The notes under the pieces were generated by a model. It did not search any database, was not told the origin of the DNA, and worked only from the letters and a program-made list of their open reading frames with translations. DNA of 32,193 nt. Source: Scytonema sp. UIC 10036 (lineage in GTDB: Bacteria > Cyanobacteriota > Cyanobacteriia > Cyanobacteriales > Nostocaceae). The DNA is taken from positions 1-32,193 of the forward strand of contig NZ_WJFC01000156.1 in NCBI RefSeq assembly GCF_009725235.1. The letters run 5' to 3'. Every line of letters starts with the position of its first letter. Within the stretch, counting starts at the first letter, position 1. The translations under genes were made by a program, and so were the position numbers. This document shows positions 17,712 through 26,726 of the stretch, in pieces.

Positions 17712-18761
17712 TTAATTGCTAATTTGACTGATACTTAGTGGAGTAATCACCCGAAACGAATGCAATAAATTCCAAAACTTATCAAAATCAAAACTTCTTG
17801 GGTCAATTCTTTGACCAGAACGATCTACCGCCTTGTGAGTCGTAATTCTCTCATCTGGGACATTACTTTGAGCAATCAACCAAGCAAGAGAGTGATACTG
17901 CTCTTCAGTGTAACCAGTGTGAGTTGTTTCTTTGGTTCCGACACCATCTGGCGGCGTTTCTAAACCAACGTGATAGGCAAAGTTATTTACAGATGGAGGC
18001 AAATCTGGGTTGGTTTTCACCGTTTCCTCTCCTTGAGAACCCTCAAAAACTGAATTACCTGCACCAAAAGCTCTTTTATCTGGTGGAACCAAGTAAACCA
18101 CAGTGCCATCAAGCTTAATCATGGTATGGTAGCTTGCTTGGACATTCTCATCCTCGTGGGAATTTTTAAAAAAGTTAATGGCACTGGATGCAGGAGCAGC
18201 CGTTTCATGAAGCACTATGATTGGTTGATTGTTAACAGGTGTGCCATTAACATCTGTTGCAAAACGATCGCCATAATTACTCGGGTTTGCCCAAGCAATC
18301 TCATATCTGGGTTTGTAAGCTTCAAAAGCTGCTGTAGTTTTTACTGAATAACTCAGAGTCTTTGGCGGGTTACTCTTTTGAGTTTTCTGAGCTTTCAGGC
18401 GGGGATCTGAAGCTTGCTTGGGGATCGCCGCCTTTGCCTTTGCCTTTGGTGTTGGTGCTGTTGTTAACTGTTTGAGTCGAGAATCTACTTCAGATGCTGT
18501 CGCCTGTGGAGTTGGTGTAACTTCAGTTTCCTTGGGTTGAGATTCCAAATCTTCACTAGCAATAGTCGCCTTTGTATCTAATGCTTTTGTACTTTCCTTA
18601 GGTTGGAAATCCAAATATTGATTGGAAACGGCGGCTTTTGGATTGGATGTGACTTTTTGGTCTTGGAGAAAATCTGCTCTTGCGAGAAGCAACCCCAACA
18701 TCAAGCCGACAAGCGCCAGAATTCCCAGTACGACACCAGTTGTTTTTATCCTAATTCTCAT
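17712..18761 (-). CDS. Membrane-anchored N-acetylmuramoyl-L-alanine amidase (Amidase_2 fold)
   Basis: One N-terminal membrane anchor (about 8-27, VVLGILALVGLMLGLLLA) is followed by a low-complexity Pro/Thr/Lys linker (30-140) with imperfect repeats such as LDFQPKES and LESQPKET, suited to span the envelope. The catalytic domain (about 150-335) has IIVLHETAAP, then YHTMIKLDGTVVYLVPP and RAFGAGNS, NFAYHVGLETP, and ITTHKAVDRSGQRIDPRSF with the late His and Asp. These are the Zn-binding positions of the Amidase_2/PGRP fold, which cleaves the lactyl-peptide bond of peptidoglycan. A role in cell-wall remodelling is likely; substrate detail is not visible. A perfect palindrome at 18784-18806 lies just upstream. 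Confidence 0.88.
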   Translation of the reverse strand: MRIRIKTTGVVLGILALVGLMLGLLLARADFLQDQKVTSNPKAAVSNQYLDFQPKESTKALDTKATIASEDLESQPKETEVTPTPQATASEVDSRLKQLTTAPTPKAKAKAAIPKQASDPRLKAQKTQKSNPPKTLSYSVKTTAAFEAYKPRYEIAWANPSNYGDRFATDVNGTPVNNQPIIVLHETAAPASSAINFFKNSHEDENVQASYHTMIKLDGTVVYLVPPDKRAFGAGNSVFEGSQGEETVKTNPDLPPSVNNFAYHVGLETPPDGVGTKETTHTGYTEEQYHSLAWLIAQSNVPDERITTHKAVDRSGQRIDPRSFDFDKFWNLLHSFRVITPLSISQISN

Positions 18762-18783
18762 TTTTTAACGCTTTTATCAAAAT

Positions 18784-18806
18784 CTTTTACATTTCAAATG
18801 TAAAAG
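18784..18806. promoter_or_regulatory. Perfect 23-bp palindrome, candidate operator of the amidase gene
   Basis: The arms CTTTTACATTT (18784-18794) and AAATGTAAAAG (18796-18806) flank one central C. The site ends 22 bp before the ATG at 18761 on the minus strand, a place where a repressor would block transcription or the 5' end of the mRNA would fold. I do not recognise it as an NtcA, LexA, Fur or Zur site. Confidence 0.6.
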
Positions 18807-18875
18807 CAATAATTTTTAATATAATTTACAAATATAAAATTATACTCAAAAGCAAAATATGTCCATAGGTATATA

Positions 18876-18967
18876 TGGCTAATGGCTAATGGCTAATGGC
18901 TAATGGCTAATGGCTAATTGTTGACCACTAGCTATTAGCTATTAGCTATTAGCTATTAGCTATTAGC
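18876..18967. repeat. Two facing heptamer arrays, TGGCTAA x6 and TAGCTAT x5
   Basis: TGGCTAA is repeated six times at 18876-18917. TAGCTAT is repeated five times at 18929-18963, with a partial copy to 18967. The second array is close to the reverse complement of the first, so the RNA could fold into a long imperfect hairpin right behind the stop of the (p)ppGpp gene (18973). It belongs to the short tandem repeat class of Nostocales. Confidence 0.9.
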
Positions 18968-18972
18968 AAAAC

Positions 18973-21249
18973 TTATTCGTCATATTGCCCAACTCTACGA
19001 ATGTTGAGAATGTCACTCAGTTTCTTAATTTGGGTGAATATCTGTTCTAGTTGACAACGATCGCGTATCTCGATCCCCAAGTCAATCAGTGCTGGTTGAC
19101 CGTTGGAAGTTTTGACTTGAGCGTGACGCACGTTAATTCCTTGGTCGCTCAGGCGTGAAAGAATATCCTTGAGAACTCCTACTCGATCTAATGCTTCAAT
19201 CTGAACATTCACCGGATATGTTTGAGGACGACCGTAGGGTTCGCCTGCTGGGTTCCAATGGACTGGAACTAAGCGATCGCATTCCACATTATCTAAATTT
19301 TGACATCCCTGGCGATGGATGGAAATGCCCCGACCACGGGTGACAACACCAATAATTTGTTCTCCCGGAATGGGGGTACAGCAACCAGCTAGATGGTGTA
19401 CCAATCCTTCGACTCCAACGATTGGCGAGTCAGTGGAACGTGAGGTTGTTGAAGTTGATTCTTTGAGGTTTTTTGCTGCTTGAGATAACTCCTTAGCAAG
19501 ATCGCTTGTTGAAACTGCTATTGCGGGTTGTTGTGCTTTTACCAATTCTCGCCAACGGTTAAGCACGAGGCTGAGAGTGACTTCACCATAGCCCAAAGCA
19601 GCAAGCAAATCCTCACAAGAATGATAATTACATCGCTCTGCAACTGTCTGCATCGGTTGCGACTTAATCAAGTTCTCCACACCGGATTTACCCAGTTCCT
19701 TTTCCAACAACTCCCGACCGCGAGCAATATTTTCTTCGCGGCGCGATCGCTTGTACCATTGCTTGATTCTGTTCTTTGCGGCTGAAGTTCTGACAAAGTT
19801 CAACCAATCCAAACTGGGATGGCTGTTCTTTTGGGTCACAATCTCTACAATATCACCATTTTGCAACCGGGTTGAGAGGGGAACCATTTTTCCATTCACT
19901 TTTGCACCTGCACAGTGGTTTCCTACCTCTGTGTGAATGCGATAGGCAAAATCCACCGTACTAGAACCGGGACTCAAAGAAATGACATCTCCTTTGGGCG
20001 TAAAGACATAAACATCATCTTCAAATAAATTGTCTTTAACACTTTCAAGGTATTCCTGAGCATCCTTTAGGTCATTCTGCCATTCTAGTAACTGTCGCAA
20101 CCACGTAAACTTTTCATCTGATGCTGTCAAATGAGTTGAGAAAGAACCGCCCGTTTCTTTATACTTCCAGTGAGCTGCAATGCCATATTCAGCAATCCGG
20201 TGCATTTCCAACGTCCGGATTTGCACTTCTAAAGGACGCGCCCACGGACTAATCACACCTGTATGCAATGACTGGTAACGGTTTGGCTTGGGTAATCCAA
20301 TGTAATCCTTGAATCTCCCTGGAATTGGGCGGAAAGAATCGTGTACTATTGCCAAAGCACGATAACATTCTTCATTGGTATTCACTATAATTCGCAGTGC
20401 CGCCAAATCGTAAATTTCGTGAAATTCTTTATTTTGGCGCTGCATCTTTTGAAAGATACTGTAGAGGTGCTTTGCACGCCCACTAATATCAAGGCATTTA
20501 ATTCCTGCTTCTACCAATCGATTCCGCAAAGTATCAGCGACATTTGCCAATCTATCTTCTCTCGCTTTTCGTTTTTCGGCTACGTACTCTTGAATTTGAC
20601 GGTATGATTCCGGTTCTAAGTACTTAAAGGAATAATCCTCTAATTCCCACTTAATCCGCCAAATCCCCAACCGATTCGCCAGAGGTGCAAAAATTTCTCG
20701 TGTTTCTAAAGCAATGGCTTTGCGCTTGTCTTCGGGAAGATGTTCTAAAGTCCGCATATTGTGCAAGCGATCTGCCAACTTCACCACAATCACCCTAATG
20801 TCCTGCGCCATTGACAAGAACATTCGACGAAAATTTTCTGCTTGACTTTCAGTCTTGCTTTTGAAGTTAATTTTAGAAAGCTTTGTTACACCTTCCACCA
20901 ATTGCCGAACTTCAATACCGAAGTGCTGCTCAATTTCTTCAATTGTGACATTTGTATCTTCTACTACATCATGTAGTAGCCCAGCTGCTATCATAGTAGC
21001 ACTACCACCGAGATCTCGTAGTATACCCGCAACAGCGACAGGATGAGAAATGTATGGCTCTCCCGACTTGCGGTACTGACCTTGATGCAACTGATAGGCA
21101 AATTCAAATGCCCGAAAAATTAGAGATGATTCGCTATGCCTTCGGTCATCTTCAGCTTGGGCGCTTAGTGTAGATGACCCATCTAGGCATTGCTGTAGCC
21201 ATTCCGGAAGGGTAATATCAATTCTGGAAGTTAATACAGTGCTGCTCAT
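18973..21249 (-). CDS. spoT: Bifunctional (p)ppGpp synthetase/hydrolase (RelA/SpoT family)
   Basis: The HD hydrolase domain has SHPVAVAGILRDLG and AGLLHDVVEDTN with the His-Asp pair intact. The synthetase follows with RFKDYIGLPKPNRYQSLHT and EVQIRTLEMHRIAEYGIAAH. Then come a TGS domain (DVYVFTPKGDVISL to GDIVEIVT), a CC-type linker (HHLAGCCTPIPG) and a C-terminal ACT domain ending near NIRRVGQYDE. Both enzyme halves look active, as expected for the single long RSH protein of cyanobacteria that sets (p)ppGpp levels under starvation or darkness. The frame is open to a TTG at 21342, but the ATG at 21249 (MSSTVLTSRIDITLPEW) fits family N-termini and is preferred. Confidence 0.96.
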   Translation of the reverse strand: MSSTVLTSRIDITLPEWLQQCLDGSSTLSAQAEDDRRHSESSLIFRAFEFAYQLHQGQYRKSGEPYISHPVAVAGILRDLGGSATMIAAGLLHDVVEDTNVTIEEIEQHFGIEVRQLVEGVTKLSKINFKSKTESQAENFRRMFLSMAQDIRVIVVKLADRLHNMRTLEHLPEDKRKAIALETREIFAPLANRLGIWRIKWELEDYSFKYLEPESYRQIQEYVAEKRKAREDRLANVADTLRNRLVEAGIKCLDISGRAKHLYSIFQKMQRQNKEFHEIYDLAALRIIVNTNEECYRALAIVHDSFRPIPGRFKDYIGLPKPNRYQSLHTGVISPWARPLEVQIRTLEMHRIAEYGIAAHWKYKETGGSFSTHLTASDEKFTWLRQLLEWQNDLKDAQEYLESVKDNLFEDDVYVFTPKGDVISLSPGSSTVDFAYRIHTEVGNHCAGAKVNGKMVPLSTRLQNGDIVEIVTQKNSHPSLDWLNFVRTSAAKNRIKQWYKRSRREENIARGRELLEKELGKSGVENLIKSQPMQTVAERCNYHSCEDLLAALGYGEVTLSLVLNRWRELVKAQQPAIAVSTSDLAKELSQAAKNLKESTSTTSRSTDSPIVGVEGLVHHLAGCCTPIPGEQIIGVVTRGRGISIHRQGCQNLDNVECDRLVPVHWNPAGEPYGRPQTYPVNVQIEALDRVGVLKDILSRLSDQGINVRHAQVKTSNGQPALIDLGIEIRDRCQLEQIFTQIKKLSDILNIRRVGQYDE

Positions 21250-21557
21250 AGAATAGCGCCAATGGTAATTTCGTGATAAGGTGCAAAAGGGTAAATGGTT
21301 GGCGGTAATACCGTCAACATAGAGAGTAACTGACAGACGCAAGGAAAATTTGCGTTTTAGTTGCTACCTTCAGGTGTCAGTGCAAATTATCCAGTACGAG
21401 TGTCGGGCATCATAGTTGTAAGTGTTGAAATATAGCAAATACCGCCCCGAATACTATTCGAGACGCAAGATTTTGAGATAGAGTTTAGAAAAGTTTAGTC
21501 TAGCAGATTTTTTTTTGACATTACCTTGTCTTTAAATACTATCTCAAGAACTGCTGT

Positions 21558-21905
21558 ATGTCTCTAATTCGTGAGAAATACCACTCATTTGCTACTCAGT
21601 TGAAGCAACTGCATTCCGAAATTGCTTCTACTCCATTGGATGCACCCGAAATTAGGCAACGTGTAATAAGCCTGCAGAAATTTTTTCAGCAACAGATTGT
21701 ACCTTTAGTGAATGAGGACACAAGCAGTCTCAATGGGCGAGTTCAGTCTTATTCGACTGAAACGAGCAAGCAGCTACGACTCTTGGAAATAGATATCACA
21801 TTTCTCCAAGGAGCGCGGCAAACTTCCACTGCCAAAGGTAGACTAGATGCCATCGGCAATCGCCTAACCACTCTCATTGAATACTGCAATGCCATATTGG
21901 AATAA
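21558..21905 (+). CDS. patD: PatD-like heterocyst frequency control protein
   Basis: The 115-residue, fully helical, soluble protein opens MSLIREKYHSFATQLKQL and contains LQKFFQQQIVPLVNED, GRVQSYSTETSKQLRLLEID and TTLIEYCNAIL. These match my memory of PatD, a small cyanobacterial protein that limits heterocyst frequency in Anabaena, reportedly through the division machinery. The identification is by pattern only. It is divergent from the (p)ppGpp gene with about 300 bp between starts, and monocistronic: the next gene is over 500 bp away. If correct it supports a filamentous, heterocyst-forming host. Confidence 0.72.
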   Translation: MSLIREKYHSFATQLKQLHSEIASTPLDAPEIRQRVISLQKFFQQQIVPLVNEDTSSLNGRVQSYSTETSKQLRLLEIDITFLQGARQTSTAKGRLDAIGNRLTTLIEYCNAILE

Positions 21906-22427
21906 ATATTACCAGCAGAAGAGCAATATAACAAAGAAAATAATTAAAAATAATGAAAATAATAATTTGAATTTACTATTGTATTTTAGATTGATATTTC
22001 TCCTGTATTTGTCGTAAGCTTGACATATTTATAATTTGGTCAAATGTCCCTAAAATTTGACAAGATTTCATGTCAAGAGTTCTTCAAATTTTGAGTTTAG
22101 GAGCCAAAAAGTTCCCAGAAACAAGCTTCGCTCAAACCAAATCAATCTAAATTTGACGTAAACCTCAGATGTTCTCAATGGGGATCGCAATTATTTTATT
22201 TTCTCCAAATAAAAAATATTACCTAAATAAAACTTACAGATAACTCTGTCAGACCCAACCTATGTGTTGCTTAATTTTCTCCGTACAGAGATTAAAATAA
22301 TTCAGCGAGCGGTTACTGGTCACCGGTCACTGGTCACCGGTCACTGGTCACTGATTAAACAACCCTGATGTTGTTAATGCAGTCGTGTATCCTAATGTTA
22401 AAACTTGGTAGATAAAAGCTAATAGTT
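21906..22427. other. Non-coding stretch with heptamer array
   Basis: The 522 bp are AT-rich with several TTTGAC/GTCAAA words around 22020-22100 but no clear promoter or frame. A tandem array of GGTCACT/GGTCACC units (six heptamers, 22311-22352) lies 75 bp before the ABC ATPase start. Confidence 0.6.
22311..22352. repeat. Six GGTCACY heptamers
   Basis: Units at 22311, 22318, 22325, 22332, 22339 and 22346; the first reads GGTTACT, and the third base pair of the others alternates only at the last position (T or C). Confidence 0.9.
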
Positions 22428-24149
22428 ATGAATGAATCTTTATTTTGTATTGACAATTTGCGAGTAGCCTATCCGCGCCGCAGTAATGAAGAACTTAAGT
22501 GGGCAGTCGATGGGGTGTCTTTCACGCTACAACCTGGTGAAAGAATGGGATTGGTGGGAGAATCAGGCTGCGGTAAATCTACCCTAGGACGTGCAGCAAT
22601 GCGCTTGCTCCCCCTATCGACACAAATTGAGGGAAAAGTCACTTTTCAAGGACAGTCTGTGTTTGATATGATGCCCGAACAGTTACGAAAATTTCGGGGA
22701 GAAGCAGTCGCGCTCATTTTCCAAGATCCAATGACACGTTTAGACCCGTTGATGACCATTGGAAATCATTGCTTGGAAACTCTCAAGGCGCACTCGCCCC
22801 AGTTATCTACCCGAGCAGCCAAGGAAATTGCTATTGCTACTTTAGAAAAAGTGAAAATTCCTGCCAGTCGTTGGAGTCAGTATCCTCACGAATTTAGTGG
22901 GGGTATGCGGCAAAGGGTAGCGATCGCTCTTGCTTTACTCCTTAAACCCAAGTTAATTGTAGCTGATGAACCAACCACTAGTTTGGATGTAACGGTTTCT
23001 GCCCAGATTTTACAAGAACTGACACGGCTGTGCGGTGAAGAAAATATGGGACTCCTGTTGATTTCTCACGATTTGGCACTGGTGGCAGAGTATTGCGATC
23101 GCATAGGGGTGATGTATGACGGCAAAATGGTAGAAATGGGTTCATCCAAAACAGTCTTTCAACAACCGCAGCACGAGTATACAAAATCGCTTCTCAAAGC
23201 AGCTTTGCATATTCAATCGGTAGATGAGGGGTCAGAGTTTAGGGATCGGGGGTTAGGGCAAGAGGATTCCCAATCACGCCAGTCCGCTCAACGGGGGGAA
23301 CCCCTGCACGTGGCTGGCTCCTCAATCGCCAATCCTCAAGCCCCAATATTACGTGTAACAGAACTCCAACAGCATTACACCTTAGAACCCAATTTTGTAG
23401 AAAGATTGTTGAGAAGGGAAAGTCAAACAATCAAAGCAGTGGATGGGATCGATCTGGAACTATATCCTGGGGAAATTTTAGGATTGGTTGGGGAATCTGG
23501 TTGCGGAAAAAGTACCTTATCGCGGACAATACTCCAACTGATTCGCCCGACAGGGGGTAAAGTTGAGTTTTTGGGAAAAGAGTTAACCAGTCTTTCACGT
23601 CAGGACATTCGCACTTCTAGGCGACAAATGCAGATGGTGTTTCAAGATCCTCATGCTTGTTTAAATCCAGCAATGACGGTAGGGCAAAGCATTGCAGATC
23701 CTTTACTGATTCATAAGTTAGCGAGTCTAGATAAGGCAAAACAGGAAGTGATGTGGATGCTGGAAAAAGTAGGGTTAAAGCCAGCCGAAGTTTATTATCA
23801 GCGATATCCTTCCGATTTATCTGGGGGACAGCAGCAACGAGTTGCGATCGCACGTGCATTAATTACTCGTCCCAAACTCCTGATTTGTGATGAACCAGTG
23901 AGTATGCTAGATGCTAGCGTACAATCACAAGTTCTTGATTTGATGCTACAACTGAAAGAGGAATTTGAGTTAACTTACTTGTTTATCACTCACGATCTTT
24001 GGTTGGCGAGATTTTTGTGCGATCGCATTGCCGTAATGAACAGTGGCAAAATAGTTGAAATTGGGCTGACAAAACAGATTTTTGCCAAGCCACAACATCC
24101 TTACACAAAAACCCTTTTGTCAGCCGCACCTTTGTTAGCAAGAGCATAA
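22428..24149 (+). CDS. Fused double ABC ATPase of the oligopeptide/nickel importer family
   Basis: Two complete ABC domains lie in one 573-residue chain. The first has GESGCGKST at 44-52, [33 protein letters not shown] and LLISHD. The second has GESGCGKST at 355-363, [33 protein letters not shown] and FITHD. Each ends with the Opp/Dpp-type tail ([18 protein letters not shown]). This is an OppD-OppF-like fusion (as in YejF or GsiA) that powers uptake of peptides or related solutes. No binding protein or matching permease is nearby. The linker (about 265-305) contains an in-frame dispersed repeat (23276-23322) and low-complexity residues not typical of the family. Confidence 0.93.
   Translation: MNESLFCIDNLRVAYPRRSNEELKWAVDGVSFTLQPGERMGLVGESGCGKSTLGRAAMRLLPLSTQIEGKVTFQGQSVFDMMPEQLRKFRGEAVALIFQDPMTRLDPLMTIGNHCLETLKAHSPQLSTRAAKEIAIATLEKVKIPASRWSQYPHEFSGGMRQRVAIALALLLKPKLIVADEPTTSLDVTVSAQILQELTRLCGEENMGLLLISHDLALVAEYCDRIGVMYDGKMVEMGSSKTVFQQPQHEYTKSLLKAALHIQSVDEGSEFRDRGLGQEDSQSRQSAQRGEPLHVAGSSIANPQAPILRVTELQQHYTLEPNFVERLLRRESQTIKAVDGIDLELYPGEILGLVGESGCGKSTLSRTILQLIRPTGGKVEFLGKELTSLSRQDIRTSRRQMQMVFQDPHACLNPAMTVGQSIADPLLIHKLASLDKAKQEVMWMLEKVGLKPAEVYYQRYPSDLSGGQQQRVAIARALITRPKLLICDEPVSMLDASVQSQVLDLMLQLKEEFELTYLFITHDLWLARFLCDRIAVMNSGKIVEIGLTKQIFAKPQHPYTKTLLSAAPLLARA
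23276..23322. repeat. Dispersed hairpin repeat inside the ABC ATPase linker
   Basis: GCCAG (23279-23283) pairs with CTGGC (23314-23318) around a G-run/C-run core (23293-23298, 23301-23304). It reads in frame as part of the linker between the two ABC domains. The pattern matches a repeat often seen between genes in Nostocales. Confidence 0.7.
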
Positions 24150-24153
24150 TTTT

Positions 24154-24194
24154 GGGAGTGGGGAAAGCATCTCTACCCGCTACTCCCCACTCCC
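24154..24194. terminator. Hairpin between convergent genes
   Basis: A perfect 11-bp stem, GGGAGTGGGGA (24154-24164) and TCCCCACTCCC (24184-24194), with a 19-nt loop lies 4 bp after the ABC ATPase stop and overlaps the last codons of the opposite gene. There is no T-run, so termination in both directions is a guess; it may be a repeat-derived hairpin. Confidence 0.5.
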
Positions 24195-25094
24195 TGCTGA
24201 AGTTAATCTGGGAACCCTTTCACTGGAACCATGTAACTCAACAAACCTATTAAAGAGCCACATTGTTTCGTGCTTTGAAAGTCTGTTGCGATCGATAAGA
24301 TAGCTGAGATTTCTCTCAGCTAATTTTCGATAGTAAGGCAAATCTTCAACCAATGTTAAACAAGAAGCGACGTGAAGCAGAAGTTGGAGAAATGGTTTTG
24401 GCCAATCCAGATCGCTGTAAATGTCAATAAAGAAATAATGCTCGTTCTCAGTTAAAGGATAGGCTGTAAACATGACAACAATCCTTTTTTCCTTATAGAC
24501 TGGAACGCTCAGTTCAACAGTATAAGGAGTATGCAAGATTAAATCCACCTCGGCAATTGGCTGTCTCCAAATTCTCAAGACATTAAAAGGAGAATCCAAA
24601 TATGTTTCAAAGGTAATTCTGCCTCCATTCGGTGTAGATTTGATTTGGTTAATTTTGACAACCTTCAAATTATTGAGACTAAATTTGTGAATTGTCTCTA
24701 AATGTTTTAAATTTAACAAGTGATAGATCTGGCATAGATAGGGAAAAGGTAAGATATATTCCTGACTAATCATATGCCGTCTTTTTAACTTTAAACTTCC
24801 TGCATGAGCGTCACATTCCACGCTTTCTTCAGGTTTAAGATACAACCAAGTCAAGAAAAAGAAAGAAGCTGTAAAGAGGTGGATTAATTCTATAGTTGAT
24901 AGATAACCATCAGCAAAAGCTGCAATACTTCTATCGGTAATACCAAAAACCCAAGAAGGAATACCAAAGAGCCAAATTCCATTTTTTAGTTTAACGAGAA
25001 AAACACCAATATCTTCCTCTATAACTAGAGTATTTTTTTTAAATTCACTACTTTCATTTGTAAGAATATTATTTTCAGGCATAACAATTCCCAA
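24180..25094 (-). CDS. Unrecognised conserved protein
   Basis: The 304-residue product is unknown to me. It has a hydrophobic stretch (about 58-86, IAAFADGYLSTIELIHLF then ASFFFLTWLYL) and a long mixed domain. The C-terminal hundred residues (VDLILHTPYTVELSVPVY, IVVMFTAYPLTENEHYFF, then TLVEDLPYYRKLAERN) faintly recall the catalytic end of Rieske oxygenases, but the Rieske Cys/His motifs are absent. The last residues (about ERVPRLTSAGSGE) run into the terminal hairpin and may be an acquired tail. The start may be the ATG at 25094 or the one four codons later. It is convergent with the ABC ATPase. Confidence 0.7.
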   Translation of the reverse strand: MGIVMPENNILTNESSEFKKNTLVIEEDIGVFLVKLKNGIWLFGIPSWVFGITDRSIAAFADGYLSTIELIHLFTASFFFLTWLYLKPEESVECDAHAGSLKLKRRHMISQEYILPFPYLCQIYHLLNLKHLETIHKFSLNNLKVVKINQIKSTPNGGRITFETYLDSPFNVLRIWRQPIAEVDLILHTPYTVELSVPVYKEKRIVVMFTAYPLTENEHYFFIDIYSDLDWPKPFLQLLLHVASCLTLVEDLPYYRKLAERNLSYLIDRNRLSKHETMWLFNRFVELHGSSERVPRLTSAGSGE

Positions 25095-25230
25095 TCCAAT
25101 ATCAATTGGATATAAACTTTATTTTGCTATTTACGCTCAGTTTAAAAACTGGTAATCCAGTCAACCTCTACCTCTAGCTGTAAATGTAAATATTCTTTAC
25201 ATTGATTTTGACTGCGTAGGTTTTGGTTAA

Positions 25231-25320
25231 AAATACGAAAATATGTAGGTTGGGTTGAGGAACGAAACCCAACATTTACAAGCATTCTTTGGGTTGCTCC
25301 ACGGGTTTACCCAACCTACA
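25231..25320. repeat. Dispersed repeat of the TAGGTTGGGTTGAGGAACG type
   Basis: This copy runs from about AAATACGAAAATATG through GTAGGTTGGGTTGAGGAACG and AAACCCAACATTTA to a closing CCCAACCTAC, giving facing GTAGGTTGGG/CCCAACCTAC ends. It lies in the leader of the acetyltransferase gene. A second copy, split by a 72-bp insert, is at 29260-29417. Confidence 0.85.
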
Positions 25321-25480
25321 AAAATTCTTATCCCTTGCAGTATTGGGGTGGGCAGTGCCGTCATTAGGGTATTTGGTGGGCTTTAGCCCTACCTACTTAA
25401 AATTTTTCCTGGATGATTTAAGATTGTTATATAATTTGCTAATATTTTACTTTTTAGATTTTTGTTTTAGACAGCAAATA

Positions 25481-25993
25481 ATGACGATCCGCAATGCCAC
25501 TGAAATTGATTTGCCTGCAATTGTGGCAATTTACAATGCTGCAATTCCCAGTCGTATGGCAACTGCTGATTTAGAACCAGTGTCTGTGGAAAGCCGCCTT
25601 GCTTGGTTTAAGGGTCGTTCACCCTTAAAATATCCCCTTTGGGTTATAGAAGTAGATGGTCAGGTAACTGGCTGGTTGAGTTTACAGTCCTTTTACGGAC
25701 GACCAGCTTATCATGCTACTGCTGAAATCAGTATTTACATCGCTTCAGAATATCAGCGACGTGGTTTGGGACAGCAACTGCTATCCCAAGCGATTAACAA
25801 AAGTCCTAGTTTGGGTATCAAAACCTTATTGGGCTTTATCTTCGCTCACAACGTGCCTAGTTTAAAGCTCTTTGAAACATTTGGCTTTCAATCTTGGGGA
25901 CATTTGCCAAATGTTGCAGAGTTAGACGGTATTGAGCGCGATTTGATGATTTTGGGACTCCGAATTAACGAGGAAGTGCGGAATAGACGATAG
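25481..25993 (+). CDS. GNAT N-acetyltransferase, phosphinothricin acetyltransferase-like
   Basis: From the ATG at 25481 the 170-residue protein begins MTIRNATEIDLPAIVAIYNA and continues with SRLAWFKGRS, VTGWLSLQSF, AEISIYIASEYQRRGLGQQL (acetyl-CoA loop RRGLGQ) and LFETFGF. This is the pattern of PAT/MnaT-type GNAT enzymes that acetylate amino groups of amino-acid analogues or similar small amines; the true substrate cannot be read. The frame is open back to 25289, but that part is translated repeat sequence, so the later ATG is preferred. A hairpin overlaps its stop codon. Confidence 0.9.
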   Translation: MTIRNATEIDLPAIVAIYNAAIPSRMATADLEPVSVESRLAWFKGRSPLKYPLWVIEVDGQVTGWLSLQSFYGRPAYHATAEISIYIASEYQRRGLGQQLLSQAINKSPSLGIKTLLGFIFAHNVPSLKLFETFGFQSWGHLPNVAELDGIERDLMILGLRINEEVRNRR

Positions 25994-26017
25994 GGAGTAG
26001 GCAATTTCCACTCCCTA
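25991..26017 (+). terminator. Hairpin over the acetyltransferase stop codon
   Basis: TAGGGAGT (25991-25998) pairs with ACTCCCTA (26010-26017) around an 11-nt loop. The first three bases are the stop codon. No clean T-run follows (only TTTT about 15 nt later), so its use as a terminator is uncertain. Confidence 0.45.
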
Positions 26018-26100
26018 CCTCCGGTTTTCGGAATTGCTTCAGGGGAAGGGGTAGTTTTGTACAAGCACAAGTGACTCCTATCCTACTTTTGAAAAGTTCC

Positions 26101-26562
26101 ATGAAAATACAATCTCTACATACTTATAATTCCAGCTTGACTTCAACGGCTTTAACTTGCATTGGTATTCTAGTTGCTAGCGTTGGTATCACAACAGGAT
26201 TAGACAATTATTCTTTTGTTAAAAGAGCAGTATCGACACAGGGAACGGTCATTGATAATTTGCTTGACTCAACACACAGATCTGATTCGTACTATCCTTT
26301 AGTGAAATTTACAACGCGTACAGGCGAAACAATTGTGTTTGAATCTAAAGTAGGAAGTAATTCTCCTGAATATAAGAAGGGAGAACAGGTAAAAATTTTT
26401 TACCATCCTCAAAAGCCTAATGCTGCCATGATTAATACATGGATACACCTGTGGTTTTTCCCTATGATTTTTTCTGCTAGTGGCTCTCTTGCTGTACTTA
26501 TTGGAGCTGCTTTACTTGCAAAAGAACTAAAGCAAAATAAGTTCTTAACAGCGAGCCATTAA
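26101..26562 (+). CDS. DUF3592 membrane protein
   Basis: From the ATG at 26101 the protein has 153 residues: a first membrane helix (about 18-36), an exposed beta-rich domain with GTVIDNLLDS, YYPLVKFTTRTGE, SPEYKKGEQVKIFYHPQKP and NAAMINTW, and a second helix (about 120-140). That order of motifs is the DUF3592 family, of unknown function. A GTG at 26071 would add ten residues but has no better support. It stands alone between the acetyltransferase and the sugar permeases. Confidence 0.85.
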   Translation: MKIQSLHTYNSSLTSTALTCIGILVASVGITTGLDNYSFVKRAVSTQGTVIDNLLDSTHRSDSYYPLVKFTTRTGETIVFESKVGSNSPEYKKGEQVKIFYHPQKPNAAMINTWIHLWFFPMIFSASGSLAVLIGAALLAKELKQNKFLTASH

Positions 26563-26726
26563 TGTTCATACTTAAAAGTAGGAGATTTGAATTGAAAATT
26601 TGATGATTACATATTATTAAATAAAAATAAGTTTCAAAATTTAATTATTGATTTTTTTTAAAATGTCGTCATAAAAAATATTTAGTTGAACGCAAAATTT
26701 TATTTTAAAATTTTTTCTGGAAAACA

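Noticed and set aside
18126..18347. Plus-strand frames opposite the amidase gene
   Set aside because: They lie opposite the conserved catalytic domain and lack any family feature.
21250..21342. TTG-started extension of the (p)ppGpp enzyme
   Set aside because: The extra 31 residues have no family match; the ATG at 21249 fits homologues.
25289..25480. N-terminal extension of the acetyltransferase
   Set aside because: It is translated dispersed repeat sequence and leader; family N-termini begin at the ATG at 25481.
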